The notes: generated by a model not told the origin, from the sequence alone. Counted from the stretch's first letter, positions 54,134 to 63,332 are shown. The stretch: DNA of 64,000 bases from Streptomyces sp. MMBL 11-1 (GCF_028622875.1 NZ_CP117709.1:3971001-4035000); one strand, 5' to 3'. Program-made: numbers and translations.

Positions 54134-57100
54134 CGTTCCCGCAGACGCCGCTGGACGTGCGGGTCGAGCTGCTGATCGGCGTGGTCTGGACGGACATCAC
54201 GGCCGACACGTACACCCGGTCCCCGATCACTATCACCCGCGGTGCGGCCGACGAGTCGTCCTCGCTGGAGCCCAGCACGTGCGACATGGAGCTCAACAAC
54301 CGGCTGGGGAAGTACAGCCCCCGCAACCCCATGTCGCCGTACTACGGGCTGATCGGGCGCAACACCCCGGTGCGGGTGTCCGTGCCGGGGCCGGAGTCGT
54401 ACCTGCAGCTGGACGGCACGACCGCGTCCTATGCCCGCACCCCGGACGCCGCCGCCCTCGACATCACCGGGGACCTCGACCTGCGGGTCGAGGCCACATG
54501 CGACTGGTGGGCCGTCCCGGCGCAGACGCTGCTGGGGAAGTGGGTCAGCGCCGGGGGCCAGCGCTCCTACATGCTGCGCCTGGAGAACGGCAGCGCGCAC
54601 CTGAGCTGGTCCGTGGACGGAACGGTCTGGTACTTCGCGTCGCATCGTCTGCCCGCCCTGCCGAGGCGGGCCGCGCTCCGGGCGACCCTGGACGTGGACA
54701 ACGGGTCCGGCGGCTTCACCGCCCGCCTCTACTGGGCAGCGTCGCTGGACGGGACGTGGACCCCGCTCGGCGACCCGCTGACCAGCACCCCCGCCACGAG
54801 CATCTACGCGGGCACCGCACCGCTGGAAGTCGCACCTGCCGCAGCCACCGGCTGGGCCCCGGTGCGCGGCCGCGTCCACCGCGCCGAGGTCCGGGCGGGC
54901 ATCAACGGTCCGGTCGTCGCCGACCTCGACGTCCGGGCCCTGGCGGCCGGAACCACCGGGTGGAGCGACAGCGCCGGCCGGGCCTGGACGCTCGGGACGG
55001 CCGCGGTCATCGACGACCGGGCGTACCGGTTCATCGGTGAGATCAGCTCGTGGCCGGCCCGGTGGGACGTCTCCGGTGAGGACGTCTGGGTGCCGGTCGA
55101 GGCGGCGGGCACGACCCGCCGCCTGGGCCAGGGGCGGAAGGCGCTGGAGTCGACACTCCGCCGCCGTATCCCTTCGGCCCCGTCGCTGCTGGCGTACTGG
55201 CCGATGGAGGAGTCCGACACCGCAGACACCCTGGCGTACAGCCCGGTAACCGGGGTTGAGCCGCTGCGCCTGTCCGGTGCGGACTGGGCCGCGGACGACA
55301 CCCTCGGCGGTTCCGCTCCGCTGCCCACCGTCCAGGCGGGGGCGGCTCTGTTCGCCCGCGTTCCGGCAACCACGGTCACCGGCTGGCAGGTTGAGTGGGT
55401 GTACCACTTGCCCGCTCTGCCTGCGGTGCAGACGGAGGTGCTGCGGCTCGGGATCACCGGGGCCACCATGCGCACTGTGATCCTCTACGCCAGCACGTCC
55501 GCGATCCGGCTGGAGGTACTCGCCGCCGACGGCACAATCATCGGTGCGTTCAACTCCACGAGCCCAGAGGGGCTGACTGCGTTCGCCGGGAAGTGGAACC
55601 GGCTGACCTTGTACAGCGGCGCGGGCGGCCTCGTCACCGCTACCTGGCGGGACGTCACCACGAACTTCCGCTACTACGTCGGCACCGTCCCCGTCACCGG
55701 ACAGGGCCGCGTCACCTCGGTGTCCGCCACCTGGGACGCCCTCCTGGAGGGCATGGCGATCGGGCACCTGTCGGTCTTCACCACCCCCGGCACGGGGGTG
55801 CTGGGCACACCGCCCGCCACCCTGATCTACGACGGCGCGGACGATGGATTCCTCGGCGAGAGCAGCCTCGCGCGCATCGCCCGGCTCGGCTCCGAGGAGA
55901 TGGCCACCGTCGACCTGGTCGGCCACGGCTCGGACTACCCGGACCGGTCCACACGGCTCGGCCCCCAGCGCCCGGACACCCTCCTGAACCTGCTGGAGCT
56001 GGTCCAGGATGCTGACGGTGGAATCCTCTACGAGCGGCGCGACCGTACGGGGCTGGTGTACCGGGACCGGCGGACGCTCTATAACCAGCCCGTCGCCCTG
56101 GCCCTCGACTACAGCGCGCGGGGGGAGGTGCCTCCGCCGCTGGAGCCGGTGGAGGATGACCAGCGCCTGCGTAACGACGTCACGATCACGCGGGACGGCG
56201 GGACGTCGGCGCGGTCGGTGGTGGCGTCGGGGCCTCTGTCGGTGCAGCCTCCGCCGGCGGGGGTCGGCCCGTATGACGAGGCGCTGACCCTGTCGCTGTA
56301 CGACGACACCCCGCTCGCCCCGATTGCCCAGTGGCGCACGCACCTCGGCACCTGGGACGAGGCCCGCTACCCCGTGATCAGCGTGTGGCTCCACGCCGCA
56401 CCCCACCTGGTCGACAAGGTCCTCGCGATGGACATCGGAGACAGGATCCAGATCAGCAACCCCCCGCCGTGGCTACCGCCTGACACCATCGATCAGCACA
56501 TGCTCGGCTACACCGAGGTCCTCGACCAGCACGCCTGGACCCTCACCATGAACTGCGTTCCCGCCGGGCCGTGGCAGGTGGGTGTGGTGGAGGACCCGGT
56601 GCTGGGCCGGGCGGATACGGACGGCACCGAGCTGGCGGTCGCGGTGTCGGACACCGCGGCGATGTGGCCGGTCACGGTGACGGCCGGCCCGGCCTGGATC
56701 ACCACCGCCACGCACCCGGATCAGTTCCCGTTCGACGTGACGGCCGGCGGGGAGCAGGTGACCGTGACGGCGATTGGTGTCAGCGATAGTTTCAGCCGGT
56801 CCGAGTCCGGCGGTTGGGGGGCGGCGGACGTCGGCGGCACCTGGTCCGCGACCGGTGCGGCGTGGGCGGTGGCCACCGGCGCCGGGGCCAGCACAGCCAC
56901 CCAGCTCAACGTCAGCTACGCGTCAACGCTGCCCGCGGTGCTGGCAGATGCTGATGTGGCGGTGTCCATCACTGTGCCGGTCCTGACGACGGGCGACGGC
57001 ATCACCGCGGGGCTGATCCTGCGCCAGACCGCCGCCGAGACGTACTACCACGTGCGTCTCCAGTGGCAGCCGGACGGCAGTGCGCTGCTGTGCCTGTCGC

Positions 57101-57477
57101 CCCGTGTCGCCGGATCCCAGTCCAACGCGCAGGTCGTCGGCGTGGGCACGTACACGGCTGGTCAGCAGTGGCGGATCCGGGCGCAGATCACCGGTACGAC
57201 CCTGCGGGCGCGGGCGTGGCCCACGAGCAGTGCGGAGCCGACGACGTGGCCCGCGTCCGTGACGACGACCGCGATCACCGGCGCCGGGCAGGTCGGGGTG
57301 CGGAGCTACCTCCAGCCCGGCTACACCGGCCCGCTGCCGGTGGCCTTCCGCTACGACGACTTCATGGTCCTCAGCCCGCAGGTCATGACCGTCACCCGGT
57401 CCGCCAACAGCATCGTCAAGCCCCACGGCGTCGGGACGCCGCTGTCCCTCACCCACCCGATGCGCGCCGCACTCTGA
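54130..57477 (+). CDS. Large minor tail protein with LamG-like domain
   Basis: This 1115-aa protein overlaps the tape measure stop. The first 90 residues (VRVELLIGVVWTDITADTYT, CDMELNNRLGKYSPRNPMSP) form the tail-attachment part. Residues ~95-270 read as a concanavalin/LamG-like sandwich (YLQLDGTTASYARTPDAAAL, SYMLRLENGSAHLSWSVDGT). A second sandwich spans about 360-560. Near 590-820 lies a phage tail-hub region (GEVPPPLEPVEDDQRLRNDV, DRIQISNPPPWLPPD). The C-terminal 240 residues hold another adhesin-like sandwich (DSFSRSESGGWGAADVGGTW). It probably combines distal-tail and receptor-binding functions, since no separate gene for them is present. Confidence 0.8.
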   Translation: MTFPQTPLDVRVELLIGVVWTDITADTYTRSPITITRGAADESSSLEPSTCDMELNNRLGKYSPRNPMSPYYGLIGRNTPVRVSVPGPESYLQLDGTTASYARTPDAAALDITGDLDLRVEATCDWWAVPAQTLLGKWVSAGGQRSYMLRLENGSAHLSWSVDGTVWYFASHRLPALPRRAALRATLDVDNGSGGFTARLYWAASLDGTWTPLGDPLTSTPATSIYAGTAPLEVAPAAATGWAPVRGRVHRAEVRAGINGPVVADLDVRALAAGTTGWSDSAGRAWTLGTAAVIDDRAYRFIGEISSWPARWDVSGEDVWVPVEAAGTTRRLGQGRKALESTLRRRIPSAPSLLAYWPMEESDTADTLAYSPVTGVEPLRLSGADWAADDTLGGSAPLPTVQAGAALFARVPATTVTGWQVEWVYHLPALPAVQTEVLRLGITGATMRTVILYASTSAIRLEVLAADGTIIGAFNSTSPEGLTAFAGKWNRLTLYSGAGGLVTATWRDVTTNFRYYVGTVPVTGQGRVTSVSATWDALLEGMAIGHLSVFTTPGTGVLGTPPATLIYDGADDGFLGESSLARIARLGSEEMATVDLVGHGSDYPDRSTRLGPQRPDTLLNLLELVQDADGGILYERRDRTGLVYRDRRTLYNQPVALALDYSARGEVPPPLEPVEDDQRLRNDVTITRDGGTSARSVVASGPLSVQPPPAGVGPYDEALTLSLYDDTPLAPIAQWRTHLGTWDEARYPVISVWLHAAPHLVDKVLAMDIGDRIQISNPPPWLPPDTIDQHMLGYTEVLDQHAWTLTMNCVPAGPWQVGVVEDPVLGRADTDGTELAVAVSDTAAMWPVTVTAGPAWITTATHPDQFPFDVTAGGEQVTVTAIGVSDSFSRSESGGWGAADVGGTWSATGAAWAVATGAGASTATQLNVSYASTLPAVLADADVAVSITVPVLTTGDGITAGLILRQTAAETYYHVRLQWQPDGSALLCLSPRVAGSQSNAQVVGVGTYTAGQQWRIRAQITGTTLRARAWPTSSAEPTTWPASVTTTAITGAGQVGVRSYLQPGYTGPLPVAFRYDDFMVLSPQVMTVTRSANSIVKPHGVGTPLSLTHPMRAAL

Positions 57478-57487
57478 AAGGAGCCTG

Positions 57488-57931
57488 ATGCCGATCCTCG
57501 CAGGCCAGATCGTCACCGCCGGGCAGCTCACCCGGATGCAGCCCAGGGAGTACATTGCCGCGGCGTCCGGACCGCTGACTGCCTCAACGACATACGCCCT
57601 GATCCCCGGGTGCACCATCACCGTTACGACCGTGGCGGCCAACGCCACGTGGTCCGCGACGGGGGTGTTCGACTGCAACGTCACCACGGCCCACACCACC
57701 AACCTCATGGTCGGCCGGCTGACAGTCGACGGGGTCGCCGAGTCGGGACTGTCCATCCACGCGATGGACACCCTCGACCGCGACACCGTGGCCATGCTCT
57801 GGGGCGGCGGCACCCTCTCGGCCGCAGGCAACCACACCTTCAACATGGAAGGAGTCATCAACGGCGCCGGTGGGGCCGGAACGTTCAACGCCTACTCACG
57901 GCTCTCCGTGACCATCACCGAAGTCGTCTGA
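57488..57931 (+). CDS. Tail tip / fibre protein, 147 aa
   Basis: ATG at 57488 after AAGGAGCCTG. MPILAGQIVTAGQLTRMQPR is the common start of short phage tail proteins. The rest is beta-rich (ITVTTVAANATWSATGVFDC, TLSAAGNHTFNMEGVINGAG, AYSRLSVTITEVV), like a small trimerising tip or fibre domain. It lies between the large tail protein and the endolysin. Confidence 0.7.
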   Translation: MPILAGQIVTAGQLTRMQPREYIAAASGPLTASTTYALIPGCTITVTTVAANATWSATGVFDCNVTTAHTTNLMVGRLTVDGVAESGLSIHAMDTLDRDTVAMLWGGGTLSAAGNHTFNMEGVINGAGGAGTFNAYSRLSVTITEVV

Positions 57932-57998
57932 CCCCCACCTCCGCCCCCGCACTGCCCCGCGCCGACCGGCCCGGGGCATCGTCATGTCTGGAGACCGC

Positions 57999-58874
57999 AT
58001 GGCCACACCACTGTCCGCCGACCGCCTGCTCAAGGCCCTCCGCGACGAGGGCCTCCACGTCGTCGAGCACCGCAGCTGGCGCACCAACAACCGCAACCAC
58101 AAGGGCCCGTGGGGACCGACTCACGGCGTGATGATCCACCACACCGTCACCTCGGGCACCGCCTCCTCGGTGGAGCTCTGCTACAACGGCCACTCCGCCC
58201 TCCCCGGCCCGCTCTGCCACGGCGTCATCGCCAAGGACGGCACAGTCCACCTCGTCGGGAACGGACGGGCCAACCACGCCGGATCCGGCGACGACGACGT
58301 CCTCCGGGCCGTCATCGCCGAGCGGGACCTGCCGGCGGACAACGAGGCCAACACCGACGGCAACCGGCACTTCTACGGCTTCGAGGCCGTCAACCTCGGC
58401 GACGGGAAGGACCCGTGGCCAGCCGCGCAGCTGGACGCGATCGAGCGCGCGGCCGCCGCCGTCTGCCGGGCGCACGGCTGGGATCAGCGGTCCGTGATCG
58501 GTCACCTGGAGTGGCAGCCGGGGAAGGTCGATCCGCGCGGGTTCACGATGGACTCGATGCGCGGTCGGATCGGGAAGCGGCTCGGCGGTGAGCCGACGCC
58601 GGCCGCGAAGCCCAAGCCGAAGCCGCTGTCCGCGCCGTTCCCCGGGGCGGCGTTCTTCAAGGTCGGCCGGAACAGCGCGGTCGTCACTGCGATGGGCCAG
58701 CGTCTGGTCGCGGAGGGCTGCGGCCGGTACCAGGTCGGCCCGGGCCCGCGGTGGTCGGAGGCGGACCGGAAGTCGTACGCCGCCTGGCAGCGCAAGTGCG
58801 GCTACACCGGCAGCGACGCCGACGGTATCCCCGGCAAGACCAGCTGGGACCGCCTCAAGGTCCCCACCGTCTGA
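57999..58874 (+). CDS. Endolysin: N-acetylmuramoyl-L-alanine amidase with cell-wall-binding domain
   Basis: This 291-aa lysis enzyme should cut the amide bond between muramic acid and the peptide stem. The amidase_2/PGRP domain spans residues ~25-180: zinc ligands in MIHHTVTSGTASSVELCYNG, HFYGFEAVNLGDGKDPWPAA, and HLEWQPGKVDPRGFTMDSMR. A Lys/Pro linker (PAAKPKPKPLSAP) leads to a C-terminal peptidoglycan-binding repeat (GKTSWDRLKVPTV after GSDADGIP). The ATG at 57999 has TCTGGAG upstream; a start 15 bases earlier is less well supported. Confidence 0.9.
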   Translation: MATPLSADRLLKALRDEGLHVVEHRSWRTNNRNHKGPWGPTHGVMIHHTVTSGTASSVELCYNGHSALPGPLCHGVIAKDGTVHLVGNGRANHAGSGDDDVLRAVIAERDLPADNEANTDGNRHFYGFEAVNLGDGKDPWPAAQLDAIERAAAAVCRAHGWDQRSVIGHLEWQPGKVDPRGFTMDSMRGRIGKRLGGEPTPAAKPKPKPLSAPFPGAAFFKVGRNSAVVTAMGQRLVAEGCGRYQVGPGPRWSEADRKSYAAWQRKCGYTGSDADGIPGKTSWDRLKVPTV

Positions 58875-58911
58875 CCCCGCCAACACACCTTCACCCGACT
58901 GGAGATCGACC

Positions 58912-59148
58912 ATGCAGAAACTCGTCTTGGACCTGGCCGAGCGGTCCATGTGGACCGGGGCCGAGGCCGCCCTCGGCCTGGCCGCCGTGGAACTTGCGGA
59001 CATACCCGTGTGGTGGGCCGCGCCGATCGCGCTGCTCGCCGCCTCGGCGAAGTCGTGGGTGGCGGGCCGTCTCGTCGGCCGCCCAGGCACCGCGTCCACG
59101 CTCCCCGCCGCGAAGGACCCGGCCACCCCGTCCGGCCTGGGCGCCTGA
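58912..59148 (+). CDS. Holin candidate, 78 aa
   Basis: ATG at 58912 after CTGGAGATCG. A helix MQKLVLDLAERSMWTGAEAA precedes one or two membrane segments (LGLAAVELADIPVWWAAPIA, LLAASAKSWVAGRLVG) and a polar tail. Small size, membrane spans and location directly after the endolysin fit a holin. Confidence 0.7.
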   Translation: MQKLVLDLAERSMWTGAEAALGLAAVELADIPVWWAAPIALLAASAKSWVAGRLVGRPGTASTLPAAKDPATPSGLGA

Positions 59149-59177
59149 CCTGACCGCATAGTGCGCTGGAGGACCGT

Positions 59178-59456
59178 GTGGATGCTGCGATGCTCACCGC
59201 GCTGGGTGCACTGCTGGCCTCGCCGGTGGCAGCCGCGGCAGCCATCTACGGGTCCCGGGGCGCCGCGCGTGCGTCCCGGGAGGGCACGTTGATGACCGGC
59301 TACGACAGCCTGACCGCGCGGCTTGCTGCCGAGCGAGACAAGGCCGAGGCGGACCAGGCCGCCGCCGAGCTCCGCGCGGAGGCGCGGGAAGCCGAGCTCG
59401 TGGCGGAGATCGCCCGTCTGCGGCTGATGGTGACCGAGTTGGGGGGTACGCCGTGA
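59178..59456 (+). CDS. Membrane/coiled-coil protein of the lysis region, 92 aa
   Basis: GTG at 59178 after GGAGGACC. One N-terminal membrane helix ([20 protein letters not shown]) is followed by a long charged coiled coil ([37 protein letters not shown]). It could be a second holin or a spanin-like accessory; actinophages often carry two such genes. The stop overlaps the collagen-like gene. Confidence 0.6.
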   Translation: MDAAMLTALGALLASPVAAAAAIYGSRGAARASREGTLMTGYDSLTARLAAERDKAEADQAAAELRAEAREAELVAEIARLRLMVTELGGTP

Positions 59457-60136
59457 CGCGAACGCAGACCCTCCTCTACCGGCGTCGCGCCTTGCTGTGG
59501 ATCGCGGCGGCGCTCCTGGCCCTCGGCGGCGGCTTGGCGCTGGCCTTCCTGGAGATCGACCGGGCGGAGGGGCGGGCGACCGAGCTGGCGACCGAGGCCG
59601 ACCGACGAGGGGACGCGGTGTCCACGCTCGCCGGGGACGTACGGACCCTGCGCGCCCAGATTCGGGCGGGCGGGGAGACGCCGGCGGTGCCGGACCCGGC
59701 GGACGCGGTCGACGACCTGCCCGCCCGCGCCGAGGTCCCCGTGCCGATCTCCGGCCCGCCGGGGCCGCGCGGGCAGAAGGGCGAGGCCGGCCTACCTGGC
59801 GAGGATGGCCAAGACGGGAAGCCTGGGGCGGACGGGTCGCCCGGCCCGGCCGTCACGGGCGCCCCAGGCCGTGACGGCGCGGCCGGGGCTGACGGTCCCC
59901 AGGGCGAGCGCGGCGAGAAGGGAGAGAAGGGCGACGTCGGCGCGACCGGCGAACGGGGCCCCGCAGGCCCTGCAGGCCCGTCCTGCCCCGACGGATACAC
60001 CTTGCAGCCACCCCCCGGAGATCCGGACGCCCTCGTCTGCCGGCGGACGGGCGCACCGCCCGCGCCGGACGACCCGGCCAGCACGCCGAGCCCGCTCGCC
60101 CTCGCCCTGGACCCCACCCGCCGCCAGTACCCATGA
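59453..60136 (+). CDS. Membrane protein with collagen-like Gly-X-Y stretch, 227 aa
   Basis: GTG start overlapping the previous stop. A membrane helix at residues 14-33 ([20 protein letters not shown]) is followed by a coiled coil ([20 protein letters not shown]). About 27 Gly-X-Y triplets occupy residues ~100-178 ([20 protein letters not shown] ... GPAGPAGP), with one interruption at AVT. A C-terminal [20 protein letters not shown] holds two cysteines. A trimeric rod anchored in the membrane or virion is likely. Its position in the lysis module is unusual for a fibre. Confidence 0.75.
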   Translation: MTRTQTLLYRRRALLWIAAALLALGGGLALAFLEIDRAEGRATELATEADRRGDAVSTLAGDVRTLRAQIRAGGETPAVPDPADAVDDLPARAEVPVPISGPPGPRGQKGEAGLPGEDGQDGKPGADGSPGPAVTGAPGRDGAAGADGPQGERGEKGEKGDVGATGERGPAGPAGPSCPDGYTLQPPPGDPDALVCRRTGAPPAPDDPASTPSPLALALDPTRRQYP

Positions 60137-60143
60137 CCGTTAC

Positions 60144-60169
60144 GCCCCCACCGCCACGGCGGTGGGGGC
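60144..60169. terminator. Strong terminator after the lysis module
   Basis: GCCCCCACCGCC (60144-60155) and GGCGGTGGGGGC (60158-60169) are perfect 12-base complements with a 2-base gap, followed by ATTTCTGCGTTT. It ends the late operon and separates it from the accessory genes. Confidence 0.85.
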
Positions 60170-60220
60170 ATTTCTGCGTTTCGGAGTACCGTGGATCCAA
60201 CCTTCTGGCGGGGGTCCAAC

Positions 60221-61426
60221 ATGAAGATCAGTATTGGCGACCGCATTCGGGCGCTCAGGGAATTTCGCGACATCACCCAGGATCAACTTGCAGAACGCGC
60301 CGAGGTGTCCGTCGACACCATCAGGAAGCTGGAGCAAGGGGTCCGGGAGTCCGCGCGAATCAACACGTTGCGCGCCCTGGCTCGGGCGCTGGACGTCCAG
60401 CTCGAGCGCCTCGTAGGACAGCCCACTGTGACCAAGGAACTGACGCCCGACGGTGGCCTCCTGGCCATGCGGGACGCGATCCAGGACCCTGGCTCTCTCC
60501 CAGGTGTTCTGGGCTATGTGGATCTGGAGGACCCGCCCAGCCCGGCCGAGTGGGCGTCCCAGGTGCAGGCCGCTACGGACACGTACTGGGCCGGAGGGTA
60601 CTCCGAGCTGGCCGCGGTCCTTCCCCAGCTGTTGCGGGACGGGCGCGCCACCGCGCGACAGCACGACACCGAGGGAGTGTGGCGGGACCTCGCCCTCACC
60701 TATCAGCTGGCTGCATCCCTCTCCACTCAGTCCGGTCATCCCGACTGGGCGTACACGGCCGTTGAACGGCAGCTGGCAGCCGCCGCCCGGGCATCCGATC
60801 CCCTGCTGGAGGGCATGGGCGTTTCCACCCTGTCGTGGGTGCTCCTGCGCCAGGGCCGGTGGGAGCAGGCGCGCGACGTCGCCGAGCGGAAAGCCGACCA
60901 GCTCGAACCGCCGCGCCGACGTGCGACACCTGACCAGCTCGCCGTCTACGGAAACTTGCTTATCGCTGCCGCGACCCCTGCGGCGCGTGCCGATCAGCAC
61001 GACGACGCAATGGAGCTGTTGACGCACGCCGAGTCCGCGGCCGTACAGTCTGGCCCGGTGCGCGCTTACGGATCGGCGTTCAGCGTGACCGATGTCCGCA
61101 CGCAGCGAGTGAACGTGGCCCTCGCCGGGACGGACGGCATGCCCGACGCAGCCCTGGACGCGGCCGCCAACGTGGACCTCAGCAGCATCAGCCGCCCGGT
61201 GCATTCTGCCTCGTACCGAGTGGATGTTGCGCAGGCCAAGTATCAGACCGGAGATCAGGCGGGCGCGCTGGAACTGCTCCTGGAGGTGGAGGCCGAACAG
61301 CCGCAGTGGATTCGAGTTCAGGCCGGGGCAGCGGCGACGGTGCGGGAGATGCTCGAGGCCGAGCGCCGGCGGAACGGCGCGCTGCGCGGCCTTGCGTCGC
61401 GGCTCGGCGTCGACCCGGCCCTGTGA
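60221..61426 (+). CDS. XRE-TPR transcription regulator, 401 aa
   Basis: The ATG at 60221 is preferred over one 30 bases upstream because MKISIGDRIRALREFRDITQ begins the helix-turn-helix. The XRE domain covers residues 5-65 (QLAERAEVSVDTIRKLEQGV). The remaining 330 residues are TPR-like helices (EGVWRDLALTYQLAASLSTQ, EGMGVSTLSWVLLRQGRWEQ, SYRVDVAQAKYQTGDQAGAL). Such proteins are frequent in Streptomyces, often beside small-peptide genes, and may respond to a peptide. It likely controls the three-gene cassette that follows. Confidence 0.8.
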   Translation: MKISIGDRIRALREFRDITQDQLAERAEVSVDTIRKLEQGVRESARINTLRALARALDVQLERLVGQPTVTKELTPDGGLLAMRDAIQDPGSLPGVLGYVDLEDPPSPAEWASQVQAATDTYWAGGYSELAAVLPQLLRDGRATARQHDTEGVWRDLALTYQLAASLSTQSGHPDWAYTAVERQLAAAARASDPLLEGMGVSTLSWVLLRQGRWEQARDVAERKADQLEPPRRRATPDQLAVYGNLLIAAATPAARADQHDDAMELLTHAESAAVQSGPVRAYGSAFSVTDVRTQRVNVALAGTDGMPDAALDAAANVDLSSISRPVHSASYRVDVAQAKYQTGDQAGALELLLEVEAEQPQWIRVQAGAAATVREMLEAERRRNGALRGLASRLGVDPAL

Positions 61427-61590
61427 GGTAGGACGTAGCGCCCTACTTCTGCCGGGTGTTGGCCTCTAGAGTGGTGGGGTTCGCCCCTGGGGTGTGATCG
61501 CGCGGGCACCTAGCGTGATCTCAGTAGCGGCGGCATCGGTCCCCCCGCCAGGATCGACCGGTGCCGCAACCCATCCCGTAGGGGGCGAAC

Positions 61591-61803
61591 ATGAGCGCCG
61601 AGACCTTACAGACCGCACCGGGCGACGCGGCGTACAGGGTGTGGCTGTGCCACACCAGGACCTGCGCCGGATGCCGAGCAGGAATGGCATGCCCCACCGC
61701 CACCATGCTGGGCCGCCGGTGGCGTGAGGCTCGGCAGAGCATCGCCCCTGCGGACCATCCGGCCGCCGCTCCTGGCGGTCACGGACGAAGGGCAGACCGA
61801 TGA
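61591..61803 (+). CDS. Small cysteine-rich peptide, 70 aa
   Basis: ATG at 61591 after GTAGGGGGCG. The central segment WLCHTRTCAGCRAGMACPTA has four cysteines in 12 residues and could bind zinc or form disulfides. A basic tail follows. Its stop overlaps the next ATG by 4 bases, so it is co-translated with the second peptide and the methyltransferase. No signal peptide is seen. Confidence 0.55.
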   Translation: MSAETLQTAPGDAAYRVWLCHTRTCAGCRAGMACPTATMLGRRWREARQSIAPADHPAAAPGGHGRRADR

Positions 61804-61958
61804 CCATTCCCCAGGCCGGTGTTCCCGGCACCACTCCCCACCAGGCCGACGACGGCAAGCACGGCGGGCAGCCGTCGGACAGGCCCTGGACGCCCGACCC
61901 CGCCCCGGAGCCCTCCCCTGACGGCAGCCGTCCCCAGCAGTACGTCCCGCAGCCGTGA
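61800..61958 (+). CDS. Candidate RiPP precursor peptide, 52 aa
   Basis: The ATG at 61800 overlaps the previous stop and its own stop overlaps the methyltransferase GTG. MTIPQAGVPGTTPHQADDGK then HGGQPSDRPWTPDPAPEPSP, DGSRPQQYVPQP is polar and proline-rich, with two Asp-Gly pairs (DDG, PDG), the sites most prone to aspartimide formation. Short precursors directly upstream of PIMT-like methyltransferases occur in imiditide-type and FxLD-type RiPP loci. No homology is claimed. Confidence 0.45.
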   Translation: MTIPQAGVPGTTPHQADDGKHGGQPSDRPWTPDPAPEPSPDGSRPQQYVPQP

Positions 61959-63055
61959 GCACGGCGCAGGAGACCCCCACGTACCCGGCCCTGGTCCAGG
62001 GCCTCGCCGACCAGGGGCTGCTCGATGCCCGCTGGCGTCAGGTGTTCGAGGCCGTGCCACGCAGCCAGTTCATCCCGCCGGACATCTGGCGTCAGCGCCC
62101 CGACCGGTGCGAGCCGGTGGTAGGGACGGATGACTGGCTGGCCCTGGTCAACAGCGACGAACCGGTCGTCACCCAGCTCGATGACGGGGCCGTGGACGGG
62201 CCCGGCATTGCGACGTCGTCGAACTCGATGCCGTCGATGGTGGCCCGGATGCTCGGGCTCCTCGATCTCGAGGATGGGCACCGGGTCCTCGAGATCGGCA
62301 CCGGTACCGGGTACGTCGCCGCGCTGCTGTGCGAGCGGCTCGGCGACGAACAGGTCTACAGCATCGAGGTGGACCCGGTGCTGGCACAGCAGGCCGCGGA
62401 CGCCATCGCCGGATCCGGATACCGGCCGCACCTCCACGTCGGCGACGGAGCCGAGCGGATCCCCGGTATGGGCCCGGTCGACCGGCTGATCGCCACGTGC
62501 GCGTTGCGGTACATCCCCTACATGCTGCTCCGGCAGGTCCGGCCCGGCGGGATCATTGTCGCCCCCCTGGCCCGGGACTTCTGGTCCGGCGCCCTGGTCC
62601 AGCTCCACGTGCAAAAGGGCGGGGTGGCGGTCGGGCCGTTCTGCGGGTCGGCGATGTACATGCCGATGCGCTCGCACCGCCCGGACCACCACGAGATCAC
62701 GGGCACCGGCCGGCCCCGCGCCGCAGGCCTGGACCCCGCGCGGATTCTCGACCTCGGATTCGCCCTGTACGCCGGGGCGCGGCTGCCCGGTGTACGCGTC
62801 TCCGGCCACGAGACCACCGACGGCGCCCGCGTCTGGGTGAGCCGCGCGGACGGAGGCGCTGCCACGACTGCCTCGGGTGAGGAGGTGTGGCAGTACGGGC
62901 CCGGGTTCCTGTGGGAAGAGATCGAGCAGGCGTGGCGGGAGTACGAGGACGCAGGCAGGCCTGACGCCGAGCAGTTCGGGTTGACTGCGACGGCCCGAGG
63001 CCAGCAGGTGTGGCTGCGTGATCCGCACACTGTCGTCCAGCCCAGCAGGACGTAG
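61955..63055 (+). CDS. PIMT-like methyltransferase with C-terminal extension, 366 aa
   Basis: The N-terminal ~230 residues match the protein-L-isoaspartate O-methyltransferase fold: WRQVFEAVPRSQFIPPDIWR, DGPGIATSSNSMPSMVARML, the AdoMet motif HRVLEIGTGTGYVAALLCER, VDRLIATCALRYIPYMLLRQ and VRPGGIIVAPLARDFWSGAL. About 135 extra C-terminal residues (LGFALYAGARLPGVRVSGHE, WQYGPGFLWEEIEQAWREYE) exceed the ~210-aa housekeeping enzyme. This extended form is typical of Streptomyces homologues near short peptides. It may methylate an Asp of the upstream peptide. GTG start at 61955. Confidence 0.82.
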   Translation: MSTAQETPTYPALVQGLADQGLLDARWRQVFEAVPRSQFIPPDIWRQRPDRCEPVVGTDDWLALVNSDEPVVTQLDDGAVDGPGIATSSNSMPSMVARMLGLLDLEDGHRVLEIGTGTGYVAALLCERLGDEQVYSIEVDPVLAQQAADAIAGSGYRPHLHVGDGAERIPGMGPVDRLIATCALRYIPYMLLRQVRPGGIIVAPLARDFWSGALVQLHVQKGGVAVGPFCGSAMYMPMRSHRPDHHEITGTGRPRAAGLDPARILDLGFALYAGARLPGVRVSGHETTDGARVWVSRADGGAATTASGEEVWQYGPGFLWEEIEQAWREYEDAGRPDAEQFGLTATARGQQVWLRDPHTVVQPSRT

Positions 63056-63058
63056 GCA

Positions 63059-63099
63059 CAGGTAGGCCCCCGGCCGAGCAGTGGCCGGGGGCCTACCTG
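63059..63099. terminator. Bidirectional 17-bp hairpin after the methyltransferase
   Basis: CAGGTAGGCCCCCGGCC and GGCCGGGGGCCTACCTG pair perfectly around a 7-base loop. The convergent regulator stop lies inside the right arm. Confidence 0.85.
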
Positions 63100-63332
63100 C
63101 GTACGAACTCCTCGAGCTCCACGCCGATCCCGTCCGCGACCCTGATCAGAGTGTCCAGCTGCGGCGAGCTGTGCCCCTGCTCGATCTCGCTCAGGGTCGC
63201 AATGCGGATGCCCGTCCGTAGCGAGACGGCCTCCAATGTGAGGCCCGCGCCGACTCGGGCCGCGCGGATCGCGTCGGCGATCTGCAGGCGCCGGGCCCGG
63301 ACGCGGTCGGGAGGCATCGGCTCGTGGTACAC
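63093..63332 (-). CDS. XRE-type regulator, 79 aa
   Basis: ATG at 63332 (or 63317). QIADAIRAARVGAGLTLEAV, SLRTGIRIATLSEIEQGHSS and PQLDTLIRVADGIGVELEEF form a complete XRE helix-turn-helix. It diverges from the gene at 63432 across the palindrome at 63367-63384, which is a likely autoregulatory operator. A similar site at 33419 suggests a second target. Confidence 0.8.
   Translation of the reverse strand: MYHEPMPPDRVRARRLQIADAIRAARVGAGLTLEAVSLRTGIRIATLSEIEQGHSSPQLDTLIRVADGIGVELEEFVRR

Noticed and set aside
54109..56406. A 765-codon minus-strand frame opposite the large tail protein.
   Set aside because: Shadow of the tail gene by GC3 bias; Arg/Gly/Val-rich with no coherent fold.
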